Shown piece by piece: positions 1 through 8,751 of a stretch of 26,305 bases of DNA (its first letter is position 1; each line of letters starts with the position of its first letter). The DNA lies in the IMG/VR virus record IMGVR_UViG_3300046787_000445, positions 1-26,305 of that record. The stretch is one strand, 5' to 3'. This DNA comes from a virus. A program made the position numbers and the translations under genes. The notes beneath the pieces were generated by a model. It saw only the letters and a list, made by a program, of their open reading frames with translations. It was not told the DNA's origin and made no database searches.

Positions 1-1
1 T

Positions 2-1387
2 AATCCAACACAAACTACAATATTTTACGATTCAAGAGTTAGTGGGGCAGTTATCGGTAAAACATTGTATTACGATAATTCGGGATGTCAAAAGGTACTT
101 AACGGTTACTACACAATTTCAGGAACATCACCATATAGAACATTTTACCATACAACAAATGGTGTTATTGATGGTATCCATACAATGGCAACATCAGGAA
201 GTACCGAAACGAACACGAGTCAACCAATAATAACAACCAATAAAGATTACTCAAGTAATTGGTATTATAATGGTATGAACAAAACCGCATTGAATAATTA
301 CACCGATAATATTGAATCGATAAGCAGTTTTGACCCAAATTCACTATATACGGATTCATCATTAAAAAAAGGATTTATTAAAACCCCAATAACTTTAGAC
401 GATTTTCAATTATATACTAATTTTACTGGAACAACATATGATGAGGCCCCGACAGGGTGGTATAGACCATTAATTGATTGGATTTCAAATGAATCGTTCT
501 ATTATTATAACACAGAAACAATAACCTTAGATATTGAAGAATATTGCGCATACACTGGAAATACGGTAACCACAAGGGGATTTTACGTGGTAGGTAAATC
601 AAGTGGAGTTTTAACTCCAACACCTAATCCGGTAACAATGGTTGTTAAGGTTTATACTACAGGTGATGTACTAACAGGAACATTTAATGTTACAACAAAT
701 ACATCAAATGCAAGAACGTTTGTTAATTACGGTAGTCAGGTTTTATTAAATGAATCAGTAACAAGTATTGTTATTGATTCTATTACATCAACTAACCCAT
801 TTAATAAGGTAACCTATACCGTTGGAACCTCAACTGTCTGTGGTCCAATTACAACACCAACGGCAACAAACACACCAACACCTACCGTAACCCCAACACC
901 TACACCAACCATGCTACCGGTTTCTGGTTTAACATGGACAACTTCAACAAACACAGTTGGTGTTGCGGGTTGTACAGATGCCGGATGGTTAATCACTAAT
1001 GGAAATGCAAGTATAAGATATAACGTATCCGATTCTGCGAATTGTGGAGGTACTTGTAGTGCAACTCAAACAGGGGTGGCAACTGCAACAATAACCGTAG
1101 GGTCGGCAAATACGTATTTAAATATTGATTTCGACGGTATTGGAGAAAGAGAATCCTCCGCCTATGATAAAATCACATTTAAATTAGATGGAACTCAAAT
1201 TGCCGACGCACACGCACCTGGAGGTAGTTTAGGTTGTTTAATGGGGCCAGTTGTTAAGACGTACCAAGTACCTGGACCATATTTATTATTGGCGAATTCA
1301 GTACACACATTAAGAATTGATTTTACTACGTTAGATGGTTTATACCATGTAGGGTCGTACTATCAAGTAGATTTAAGTTTCACATAA
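2..1387 (+). CDS. Tail fibre/adhesin-like virion protein, 5'-truncated by the window edge
   Basis: The frame is open from base 2 with no stop, so the true start lies upstream; the TTG at 65 is only an internal codon. About 461 residues are visible. The protein is rich in Thr, Ser, Asn, Gly and Tyr and poor in charge, as is typical of extended beta-structured phage fibres. A short Thr-Pro linker (bases 851-910) separates the N-terminal part from a C-terminal beta-rich domain of about 155 residues with several Cys and the acidic segment DFDGIGERESSAYD. The next gene starts 25 bases downstream and shares the Thr-Pro linker style, so both probably belong to the same host-recognition assembly. No enzymatic motif is seen. 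The role in adsorption is inferred from composition and neighbours, not from a recognised family. Confidence 0.75.
   Translation, partial: NPTQTTIFYDSRVSGAVIGKTLYYDNSGCQKVLNGYYTISGTSPYRTFYHTTNGVIDGIHTMATSGSTETNTSQPIITTNKDYSSNWYYNGMNKTALNNYTDNIESISSFDPNSLYTDSSLKKGFIKTPITLDDFQLYTNFTGTTYDEAPTGWYRPLIDWISNESFYYYNTETITLDIEEYCAYTGNTVTTRGFYVVGKSSGVLTPTPNPVTMVVKVYTTGDVLTGTFNVTTNTSNARTFVNYGSQVLLNESVTSIVIDSITSTNPFNKVTYTVGTSTVCGPITTPTATNTPTPTVTPTPTPTMLPVSGLTWTTSTNTVGVAGCTDAGWLITNGNASIRYNVSDSANCGGTCSATQTGVATATITVGSANTYLNIDFDGIGERESSAYDKITFKLDGTQIADAHAPGGSLGCLMGPVVKTYQVPGPYLLLANSVHTLRIDFTTLDGLYHVGSYYQVDLSFT
851..910 (+). repeat. Short Thr-Pro linker repeat
   Basis: Low-complexity ACA/CCA-rich DNA encoding alternating TPT, TNTPTPT and TPTPT units, about 20 residues. 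It separates two beta-rich parts of the fibre-like protein and matches in style the longer linkers at 1694-2083 and 8194-8490. Confidence 0.85.
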
Positions 1388-1412
1388 AATAAAAAAACAG
1401 ATAACTATATAA

Positions 1413-3629
1413 ATGAGATATTTTAACGTAAGGATTGACATAGGTGAGTCGAACAGTATTTTCAGTATTTATTACGATACCGTTGATTCAGGTCACCATG
1501 CGTTAATTTTTGACCCATTAGGAAGTACATTAAACGCCACTGGTTTAACTTACACACAATTAACGACAGGTGTTGGTGTGACAATTGAAATACCAAGTAG
1601 TGCAACGTCTATTGTTATTGATAGTTCACCTGAAGCATTTTGTACTGAAATTTTTGCGGTTAATGACCCAACATATACGATTTTTATAGGTAATCCAACA
1701 CCAACACCTACAACAACTGTTACAGTTACCCCAACTCAGACACCGACACCATCGGTGACTGCAACTCAAACGCCAACCCAAACGCCAACAAATACTGTTA
1801 CCCCATCGGTGACTGCAACTCAAACGCCAACAGAAACGCCAACCCAGACACCTACGAATACCGTTACACCAACAGTTACACCAAGTGTTACTGCAACTCA
1901 AACACCAACAAATACACCAACAAATACACCTACAAATACGGTTACCCCAAGTGTTACTCCATCAGTTACGCCAACACAAACAGCAACACAAACACCTACA
2001 CCATCTGTGACGGCAACTGTTACACCATCGATAACACCAACAAACACCGTCACACCTACAAAAACACCAACACCAACACCAACATATCCTGCACTTACAG
2101 TTATTGTAACTTCATTTAGTCAACAATCATGTTATAATGTAAATGATGGTTCGTTTACATTATCCGCATCTGGAGGTAACGGTGCACCTTATGAGTATTC
2201 AAAAGACGGGTCAACTTGGCAAACGTCAACAACGTTTACAGGATTGGTACCGGGTACATATACAGGTTACGTAAGAAACAATAACAGAGTGGGAACAGTT
2301 GCTAGTGTCTTTGTTGGGGATACAACAAGAAGTGCACCATCAGGAACTGTATCTAATGTTAACATATTATGTAATGGAGATTCTACAGGATCAATCACGT
2401 TACAAAACCCAACAGGTGGACAAGGTGGACCTTATGCAACTAAACTAACAACATCAGGCGGAACTGTTCTTTTTGCATATTCTAACATAGGTGGAACATC
2501 AAGAACTTACTCAACTTTAGCTGCGGGTTCATATATTTTATACTTAAAAGACGTTACAAGTCCCGAATGTTCTGTTCAGTATCCAATAACAATCACACAA
2601 CCAAGTGCGGTGGGAGTAACATTGTCAGGAAGTATAACTTACCCAACATGTTATAATACGAACGATGGTTCCGTTACAGTTACAGGTTCAGGTGGAGTAA
2701 CACCATACACATATAGTGTTGACGGTGGCACATATCAATCAAGTGCAACATTTACATCATTAAGTCCAACATCTCATGTATTCCGTGTTAAAGATGCTAA
2801 TGGTTGTGTGTCACCATCACCATATACCGCGAATTTAACTGTTACGGCACCAAATGCAACGATAACTGTGGATTCTAATGTAAGTTGTAACGGAGGTTCA
2901 AATGGTTCGATTACCGCATCAAGTCCATTCGGTGGTCAAAGTGGAGCATATACTGTGGCAATTGACAACATTAGTGGTACATACTTCTCATTCCCTAAAA
3001 CGTTCTCAAGTTTAACCGCAGGTACTCACACAATTTATGTGAAAGACGTTAACGGATGTATAGCATCATATAATAGTACAATAACTCAACCAACATTGAA
3101 CGTTGCATCAATTACTAACGTTGTCGGTGCAACTTCAGGAAATAACGGTTCATTAACGTTAACATCAACTGGTGGGGTGTTTAATAAAACTTATAGATTA
3201 TATAGAGATACCGCATCACCATATACTACAGGTTGTGGGGACACTTTAATTAACACATATACATCAATTACTTCAGGTTCACCTTCAGTTAACGTAACTG
3301 GTTTGGCATGTGGATACTACTGTTTAGAAGTGACAGACGCAAACGGTTGTGTGGTTAATAGTGGATTAGTTGAAGTCCCATGTCAACAAGCGGCAACGTC
3401 ATATTGGTTAGCGGACGTTTATAATTGTACATCATGTGGAACAGTTCAAGAGGCTGACGTATTAGTTGCCTTTACAGGTTCAGCAACGGGAATACCTAAT
3501 AGATACTATAACGCACTTAACGGACCGGATGGTAATGTTTATAGATTAAAAATAGAGGCTAGTCCGGGTGTTGCGTACTTAATTGGAGGTCCGGCGTACA
3601 CGGCATGTTCATCTGGTTGTCTGGTGTAA
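1413..3629 (+). CDS. Tail fibre/adhesin with Thr-Pro linker and SprB-like repeats
   Basis: A 738-aa protein in four parts: an N-terminal domain of about 93 residues (probable virion attachment); a Thr-Pro-rich linker at residues 94-224; five Ig-like units at about residues 226-660; and a C-terminal cap of about 80 residues ending in ACSSGCLV. The units carry the SprB-repeat signature, a Cys then NG or NDG, a short beta strand and GG, as in [32 protein letters not shown] and [13 protein letters not shown]. SprB repeats are known from Bacteroidota surface adhesins, including the gliding adhesin SprB. In a phage tail module they most plausibly form a receptor-binding fibre shaft that mimics or derives from host surface proteins (inference). 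The start ATG follows the previous stop by 25 AT-rich bases. No signal peptide is seen, consistent with a virion protein rather than a secreted one. Confidence 0.85.
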   Translation: MRYFNVRIDIGESNSIFSIYYDTVDSGHHALIFDPLGSTLNATGLTYTQLTTGVGVTIEIPSSATSIVIDSSPEAFCTEIFAVNDPTYTIFIGNPTPTPTTTVTVTPTQTPTPSVTATQTPTQTPTNTVTPSVTATQTPTETPTQTPTNTVTPTVTPSVTATQTPTNTPTNTPTNTVTPSVTPSVTPTQTATQTPTPSVTATVTPSITPTNTVTPTKTPTPTPTYPALTVIVTSFSQQSCYNVNDGSFTLSASGGNGAPYEYSKDGSTWQTSTTFTGLVPGTYTGYVRNNNRVGTVASVFVGDTTRSAPSGTVSNVNILCNGDSTGSITLQNPTGGQGGPYATKLTTSGGTVLFAYSNIGGTSRTYSTLAAGSYILYLKDVTSPECSVQYPITITQPSAVGVTLSGSITYPTCYNTNDGSVTVTGSGGVTPYTYSVDGGTYQSSATFTSLSPTSHVFRVKDANGCVSPSPYTANLTVTAPNATITVDSNVSCNGGSNGSITASSPFGGQSGAYTVAIDNISGTYFSFPKTFSSLTAGTHTIYVKDVNGCIASYNSTITQPTLNVASITNVVGATSGNNGSLTLTSTGGVFNKTYRLYRDTASPYTTGCGDTLINTYTSITSGSPSVNVTGLACGYYCLEVTDANGCVVNSGLVEVPCQQAATSYWLADVYNCTSCGTVQEADVLVAFTGSATGIPNRYYNALNGPDGNVYRLKIEASPGVAYLIGGPAYTACSSGCLV
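1694..2083 (+). repeat. Long Thr-Pro minisatellite-like linker
   Basis: About 130 codons of TPT, TQTPT, TNTPT and [10 protein letters not shown] units. Some are near-identical at the DNA level: a 29-bp stretch at 1749-1777 recurs at 1803-1831, exactly 54 bases (18 codons) later. Such in-frame repeats can change length by slippage or recombination without breaking the gene. Threonine density would also suit O-glycosylation, which is untested. Confidence 0.9.
2089..3390 (+). repeat. Five SprB-like Ig-fold repeat units
   Basis: Tandem protein repeats of about 80-99 residues, approximately at 2089-2337, 2338-2604, 2605-2850, 2851-3093 and 3094-3390. Each opens with a variable strand, then the C..(N/D)G(S/T) motif and GG, and ends with a strand such as YVKDVNGC or FRVKDANGC. 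Unit 5 lacks the first Cys ([16 protein letters not shown]). Sequences are divergent, so this is an old repeat family, not a recent duplication. Confidence 0.75.
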
Positions 3630-3668
3630 TATAACGACATTAAAAATCCCTTTATTTAGAATATATTA

Positions 3669-3700
3669 ATCCTTATATTATTTAAAAATAATCTAAGGAT
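3669..3700. other. Near-perfect intergenic palindrome (hairpin)
   Basis: ATCCTTA at 3669-3675 pairs with TAAGGAT at 3694-3700, and ATTATTT at 3677-3683 pairs with AAATAAT at 3686-3692. One T/C mismatch and a 2-base loop remain. It sits in the 94-base gap between the SprB-repeat fibre gene and the next structural gene. It lacks a following U-tract, so it may be an mRNA processing or stabilising hairpin, a weak terminator or a protein-binding site. Confidence 0.7.
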
Positions 3701-3723
3701 ATTTACTAGTATATTATAATTTT

Positions 3724-4245
3724 ATGTCTGATTCGTTTGGTAGTATGTCATTTTTCGTCCCTTCTTTCCCAAAAGAAGGTGAATCCCAGTCGGGTATAAC
3801 TCAAAATTATTTAACAGATTTAGACTATACACCACATACAGGTACAACGGCATTTACAGGAACAACATTTTTTACTGCAATTGGTCAAAGTAAAATTTCT
3901 GAATTAAAGAAATACGGAACCAATGATTATAGTGGGGTTACTGTTAATATTGACGGTACAAGTGGGTATACCATAGATAATGTCACCTATTTAGATCACC
4001 CTGACGGACATACAATTTATACCGGACACACATCAGGTTTCACTCAAGAATCAATCATTAACAATGTATTAACAAGGAATGAACATTTCTTAGGATTTGT
4101 AGAGCAACCAAGAGTCTATTCGGATATTTTTGTTGAAAGAGGTAAACAAGGTGTTATGGAAGTAAACCTAAGATTAGGTGAAATAGATAATATGGGAGAA
4201 TTAAGTGTCTATGGTAATGGATATTATAAAGTTAAAAAACAATAA
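3724..4245 (+). CDS. Unidentified structural protein, 173 aa
   Basis: Not recognised as a named family. It is a soluble protein rich in Thr, Gly and Tyr, with several TGTT/HTGTTAFTGTT-type stretches like those in the neighbouring virion proteins. The C-terminal third is more conserved-looking (FVEQPRVYSDIFVERGKQG, then NMGELSVYGNGYYKVKKQ). No transmembrane segment or signal peptide is seen. It lies between fibre genes and baseplate genes, 25 bases before the next gene, so a small baseplate or tail component is the likely role (from context). It starts at ATG 3724 after an AT-rich leader with no Shine-Dalgarno sequence. Confidence 0.75.
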   Translation: MSDSFGSMSFFVPSFPKEGESQSGITQNYLTDLDYTPHTGTTAFTGTTFFTAIGQSKISELKKYGTNDYSGVTVNIDGTSGYTIDNVTYLDHPDGHTIYTGHTSGFTQESIINNVLTRNEHFLGFVEQPRVYSDIFVERGKQGVMEVNLRLGEIDNMGELSVYGNGYYKVKKQ

Positions 4246-4270
4246 GATTTATATTTATTAATAAAAAAGA

Positions 4271-5188
4271 ATGGCAGTAGGATCATATGGTATTATAAGA
4301 CCGGCAGACGTATCACCCGCAGACGTTGATATATTTTATCACCACGTTTCGGGTAGAACATCAACCGCAGAAGTTACGTTAAAAAAATTAACGGCAACAG
4401 AAGTATTAACACCCGTTTTTCACAACGAAGAAACGACAACAGAATCAACTGCACAAAATGTTGAGATTTTAGGTGGTTTATATAATCTAAAATTAAAAGC
4501 GGATGATTTTTCTGAGTTAGGAATCTACACTTTACATATTAGACCAAAACAAATTAGAACCGCAATTACAGATTGTGGTGTGTTAGCATCATTACCTTCA
4601 GTTAGAGGTTTAATTGTTGATATTTCCACAGTAACCGAAGGTGATAGAAATAAATTTACACCTCAAGGATTAGTTGGATATAGAATCGAATACTTAAACA
4701 CTGCGAATAATCAAAAGGTACCTAACTTCTATAGAGTGGTTACTTCATCTTTCTATTGTAAACCAATTGTTTCAAATTTAACAAATACAACGGATAAGGC
4801 CATTCGTTATCAATACACTGACCAAACATCTAATTTAATGTTTTTAACGGTAACACCAAGTTCTTCACCATCAAGTAGACCAAACGTAGTTCCGTTTATC
4901 GGTGAACCGGGTCAAAAAGTAATTTTAACTAACACATATTTCAATCCAACTACGATTGAAATTGAAATGGTTGAACACGATGCGTCTACATTGGCACACG
5001 CACTTTACGGTAACCAAACTAAAGCAATTACTCCGGGTATCTACACAATTTACGATAATAACAATAACATCTATAAACAATACAACTTATACGAAGTTAA
5101 AGACCAATTTAATGAAACACTTTACGAAGTTCGTGAAGAAAGAGATAATATTGATGAAACTTTAAACTTAGATAACATAACAGGATAA
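4271..5188 (+). CDS. Unidentified structural (baseplate/tail) protein, 305 aa
   Basis: No family was recognised with confidence. The protein is soluble and beta-rich, with a compact N-terminal half ([20 protein letters not shown], later [13 protein letters not shown]) and a C-terminal acidic helical tail ([17 protein letters not shown]). Its stop codon overlaps the ATG of the next gene by one base (TAATG), implying translational coupling with the 1178-aa baseplate protein. The shared operon and composition support a baseplate or tail-wedge component. The start ATG at 4271 follows an A-rich leader (AATAAAAAAGA). Confidence 0.75.
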   Translation: MAVGSYGIIRPADVSPADVDIFYHHVSGRTSTAEVTLKKLTATEVLTPVFHNEETTTESTAQNVEILGGLYNLKLKADDFSELGIYTLHIRPKQIRTAITDCGVLASLPSVRGLIVDISTVTEGDRNKFTPQGLVGYRIEYLNTANNQKVPNFYRVVTSSFYCKPIVSNLTNTTDKAIRYQYTDQTSNLMFLTVTPSSSPSSRPNVVPFIGEPGQKVILTNTYFNPTTIEIEMVEHDASTLAHALYGNQTKAITPGIYTIYDNNNNIYKQYNLYEVKDQFNETLYEVREERDNIDETLNLDNITG

Positions 5189-8100
5189 TGGCAGTAGTAA
5201 AACACAAAGTACCAAGTCAACTTGGAAATGCGGGTGGAACATTTAGTGATAGTTTAGTTGGTAACCAAATTACTGACGGTACTAGTCAATTGACTAATAC
5301 TAACTTCGCCATTGATAAAGTTATACCTGAGAAAGACAGTAAAGATTTTAAAACATCTCCATTCTCTGATTTTTTTACTTTAGATACATTAAAAGAAGAA
5401 GTTGACGCACCTACCACAAAGGACGGGGACCCAACAAAAAATGAAAAAATTAAATTTAAAGGAAGTAAAGACGACGCTAATAAATCGTTGTTTGGTTCAT
5501 TAAAACAAAGATTACAAGTTTCTATTGGGAAAATTATTAATAAATTTCCCGCAAGTATGTTAATTGACGGAACATCCCCAACAAGTATTGTTGAGAATAC
5601 CGCCGAAAATGTCACATACGATTCGGTAACTAAAACAACACGATTTAGTATTAATCAGACGTTGGTATTTAATCCATTTGATATTGTCTTGACTAAACCA
5701 CAAAGTAATACGTTACTACAAAGTGAGAACAATATTAGAAATCTTTATTCATCATACACCAAATATGTTCTAGATTTTAATGGTGGTACATTTGACGTTG
5801 TTACATATACCGAACCAAATACAAGTGGTGACGTTTTCTTCAAAGTTAAAGGAGAACCATTTGTTGGTTTAACTGGTGTTACAGATAATTTTTTAATAAG
5901 ACCTAATGATGCAATTACTGAAGAGTTCTTCAATAATTTAGATGATTTAGAAACGTTATTATTAAACCGTGAAACAAGTCCAAAATATACCGCAACATTT
6001 AAAGTTCCAAGAGAAAGTTTTGATAAAACATCTACCGACTTAACCGACATTGAAGTTAGTTGGCCAGTATCAAGAGATGGTTGGAACATACAGATTATTG
6101 GTTTAGGTTATGACGAATTTCTTTATAACTTAAGTGCAATTGCTGATGAAATCGACATCTATAAATCAAATTTAGTTGTTAGATTTCTAAGTGCACCTCA
6201 ATTGTTTGAATTCGATACCGAAGAAAAAAAGGGTGAAACAATATTCCAATTATATGGTCAAAGTTTTGACAGGGTAAAAAAATACATCGATAACATTGCG
6301 TTCATGAGAAACGTTAGTTATGATGGTGTTAACAACGTACCGGACATTTTACTAAAAAATCTTTCGGAAACTTTAGGATTATCTACCGTTAACTTATTCG
6401 ATGAAAAAACATTAGAAGACACATTATATAGTAGACAAGACGCGAATTACCTTGGTGTCTCAATTGGTAAAACGTTAATTGAATCAGAACACGAATTCTA
6501 TAGAAGAATTTTAGTGAATTTAGCACATTTATATAAATCAAAAGGTACACGTTCATCAATTGAATTCTTTTTGAAATTTTTAGGTGCACCTGAACCAATC
6601 ATTAACATAAGCGAATATGTTTACAACGTAAAATCATTACCTAAAAATTTATCAGTACAAGATGATTTATATGATTTAATCCAAGGAAATAAAATTGACG
6701 TAACAATAACAGGGTTTACCGAAAGTACATACACATACCTAACAGGATTTACAACCGGTTCAACAACTTTATCGAGAACCGATTACCCTATTGACGAAAA
6801 TAACCTACCAAGGAAAGTTACAAACATTGATAGTGATATATTCTTCCAAAAAGGTTCAGGTTGGTACGATTTAACATTGAATCATAGGTCACCTACTGTT
6901 ATCGATACCGATAAATCAAGTGGTACGTTTATTAACGGAGAATTTGTTTTAACTGGTAGAACAAAAACAATTAAAACAAAACCAAAAGACTTTACTTACG
7001 GTGAAGATTATTTTGATAATTTTAGAACATTACCAGGTTTAGATTACGGTTTTGAACTTGAATCAAAAATAGATAATAAAAAAGTTAGTATTACTGACAA
7101 TGAAGACGAATCTAAGTTAATTTTAAATAGAAAAAACATTACCGTTCATTTAGATTCGGCAAATGCGGTTAACTATGACATTTACCGTCAATCAAGAAAC
7201 TTAGGTGTGAGTGGAGCCACCTTCGGTGATTTACCACCACAAAGTGAATTCTCATTTGCGGAATTCCTTGGTAACGTATTAAGTAAAACTATAAAAAATT
7301 CAAGTACCGTAAGATACAAAAACAATTATATTGATTTAGAAAATGTCTATTCAGATTATATTAATCAAATAACAAATAACGGTTACGTACCGTATAATTT
7401 TATTTCGGTAACTGAGTTTGTTAATAAAATGAGCCCATATTGGGTTCAAGTACTTGACCAATTTATACCTGCAACGACATTATGGACAGGTGGTAATTTA
7501 ATACAGAACGGTAAATTCAGTAGGTCAAAATACAAATATAGAAAACCATGTCAATTATTTGAAATGGTTGATGACGTTTACCCTGAACCAAGTTTCTCAA
7601 CGTACCTTAATGAAATTTTGAATGATTCCGACACCGGATTTCAAACATTATTAGGTGATAACGGTAAAGACGGTTATTTCAAATTAATGCCGTTATTTAA
7701 AATTGACGGAGTAAATTATTCGGGAACGACAAGTAACTCATCAACATATGCATTATTAAGTGGATTCACATCTAACACAGGAACAACAGTAGAAAACGCT
7801 AAATTATATTACGTTTCAGGTGATACTAATTGTATGGAACCAATCCCAACTACTGGAACAACAACACCTGGATTTGACGCTTATTGTATCGACGAGGTGA
7901 CGTTAAAGTATTTGTGGAAAAAAGCAATCATTGGAACTATAGATTATGTAAATAACAATTCGGGGTATACAAGGAATAGTGTAGGTAAAGATAACACATA
8001 CGGTGAAGAAATAGGTGTATCTGCGATTACAGGTACAACAGTTACAGAGGACATTTTATCATATGAATTTTTCTACGATAAAGACGGAAAGGAAAAAATA

Positions 8101-8724
8101 AGATTCAAATCGTTTAAATACGGAACAAATAATTGTACTGTAATGAAATCATTTGATTTCCAAATTGCTTTACCTATCAATTTTGATGCGGTAACGCCAA
8201 CTCCTACACCTACCCCAACACAAACTCCAACTCAGACCCCAACACAAACTCCAACACAAACTCCAACGAATACACCTACACCGACAGAAACGCCGACTAA
8301 TACCCCAACACCGAGTGTTACACCGACAGAAACGCCGACTAACACACCTACGCCGACTAACACTCCAACAATAAGTGAGACGCCGACTAACACTCCAACT
8401 CAAACACCAACGAATACACCGACACCAACTGATGACCCAATACCGTCACCAACACCAACGAATACACCAACACCAACGAATACACCAACCAATATTGTAA
8501 CTAACTATTTAATTGAGGATTGTTTAACTGCGGAATATTATAATATTGAAAAAACGTATGTTAAATCACTTTACGATGTTATTGAATATCAAATTGGTGT
8601 CCCTGGAGTAGGTATTAAACGATGTGGAACCATAATAGATGAAAATTTCGTAGGTACTGCAGATGCCGTATTCTATAGTTCAATTCAAAGGGATTGTGGT
8701 GACACTATACATTGTCCGTCATAA
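5188..8724 (+). CDS. Large baseplate/tail protein with Thr-Pro linker and Cys-containing tip
   Basis: A 1178-aa multidomain virion protein. Residues about 405-480 contain a segment, including [20 protein letters not shown] and [13 protein letters not shown], that resembles the phage tail protein I/baseplate-wedge helical region, in which a KGT motif precedes a hydrophobic helix ending in G. The middle is beta-rich. Residues about 1003-1101 form a Thr-Pro linker, followed by a terminal domain of about 75 residues ending [11 protein letters not shown]. The last domain recalls the cap of the SprB-repeat fibre in length, position and Cys placement, so it may be a receptor-binding tip carried on the baseplate. 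It overlaps the upstream gene by one base. Wedge assignment is moderate confidence; the virion role is firm from size, context and composition. Confidence 0.75.
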   Translation: MAVVKHKVPSQLGNAGGTFSDSLVGNQITDGTSQLTNTNFAIDKVIPEKDSKDFKTSPFSDFFTLDTLKEEVDAPTTKDGDPTKNEKIKFKGSKDDANKSLFGSLKQRLQVSIGKIINKFPASMLIDGTSPTSIVENTAENVTYDSVTKTTRFSINQTLVFNPFDIVLTKPQSNTLLQSENNIRNLYSSYTKYVLDFNGGTFDVVTYTEPNTSGDVFFKVKGEPFVGLTGVTDNFLIRPNDAITEEFFNNLDDLETLLLNRETSPKYTATFKVPRESFDKTSTDLTDIEVSWPVSRDGWNIQIIGLGYDEFLYNLSAIADEIDIYKSNLVVRFLSAPQLFEFDTEEKKGETIFQLYGQSFDRVKKYIDNIAFMRNVSYDGVNNVPDILLKNLSETLGLSTVNLFDEKTLEDTLYSRQDANYLGVSIGKTLIESEHEFYRRILVNLAHLYKSKGTRSSIEFFLKFLGAPEPIINISEYVYNVKSLPKNLSVQDDLYDLIQGNKIDVTITGFTESTYTYLTGFTTGSTTLSRTDYPIDENNLPRKVTNIDSDIFFQKGSGWYDLTLNHRSPTVIDTDKSSGTFINGEFVLTGRTKTIKTKPKDFTYGEDYFDNFRTLPGLDYGFELESKIDNKKVSITDNEDESKLILNRKNITVHLDSANAVNYDIYRQSRNLGVSGATFGDLPPQSEFSFAEFLGNVLSKTIKNSSTVRYKNNYIDLENVYSDYINQITNNGYVPYNFISVTEFVNKMSPYWVQVLDQFIPATTLWTGGNLIQNGKFSRSKYKYRKPCQLFEMVDDVYPEPSFSTYLNEILNDSDTGFQTLLGDNGKDGYFKLMPLFKIDGVNYSGTTSNSSTYALLSGFTSNTGTTVENAKLYYVSGDTNCMEPIPTTGTTTPGFDAYCIDEVTLKYLWKKAIIGTIDYVNNNSGYTRNSVGKDNTYGEEIGVSAITGTTVTEDILSYEFFYDKDGKEKIRFKSFKYGTNNCTVMKSFDFQIALPINFDAVTPTPTPTPTQTPTQTPTQTPTQTPTNTPTPTETPTNTPTPSVTPTETPTNTPTPTNTPTISETPTNTPTQTPTNTPTPTDDPIPSPTPTNTPTPTNTPTNIVTNYLIEDCLTAEYYNIEKTYVKSLYDVIEYQIGVPGVGIKRCGTIIDENFVGTADAVFYSSIQRDCGDTIHCPS
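8194..8490 (+). repeat. Thr-Pro linker repeat in the baseplate protein
   Basis: About 99 codons of TPTPT, TQTPT, TNTPT, TETPT units, with recurring DNA blocks such as ACGCCGACTAACAC and CCAACACAAACT. It joins the structural body of the 1178-aa protein to its small C-terminal domain. It is the same low-complexity type as at 1694-2083, although the third-base choices differ, so it is not a recent copy. Confidence 0.9.
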
Positions 8725-8751
8725 AATAAAATAAATTAATAATTAAAATAT

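Noticed and set aside
1694-2083. CRISPR-like array or tandem repeat of regulatory type
   Set aside because: The repetition follows codon periodicity and encodes Thr-Pro units in an uninterrupted ORF; there are no constant repeats with unique spacers.
4250-4257. TATATTTA resembling a Bacteroidota -7 box before the gene at 4271
   Set aside because: No TTTG-like element lies 19-21 bases upstream; in AT-rich intergenic DNA this alone is weak.
8170-8403. Minus-strand ORF rich in Trp, Cys and Arg
   Set aside because: It is the complement of the Thr-Pro linker; the WS, RR and C pattern is produced by reverse-reading ACA/CCA repeats.
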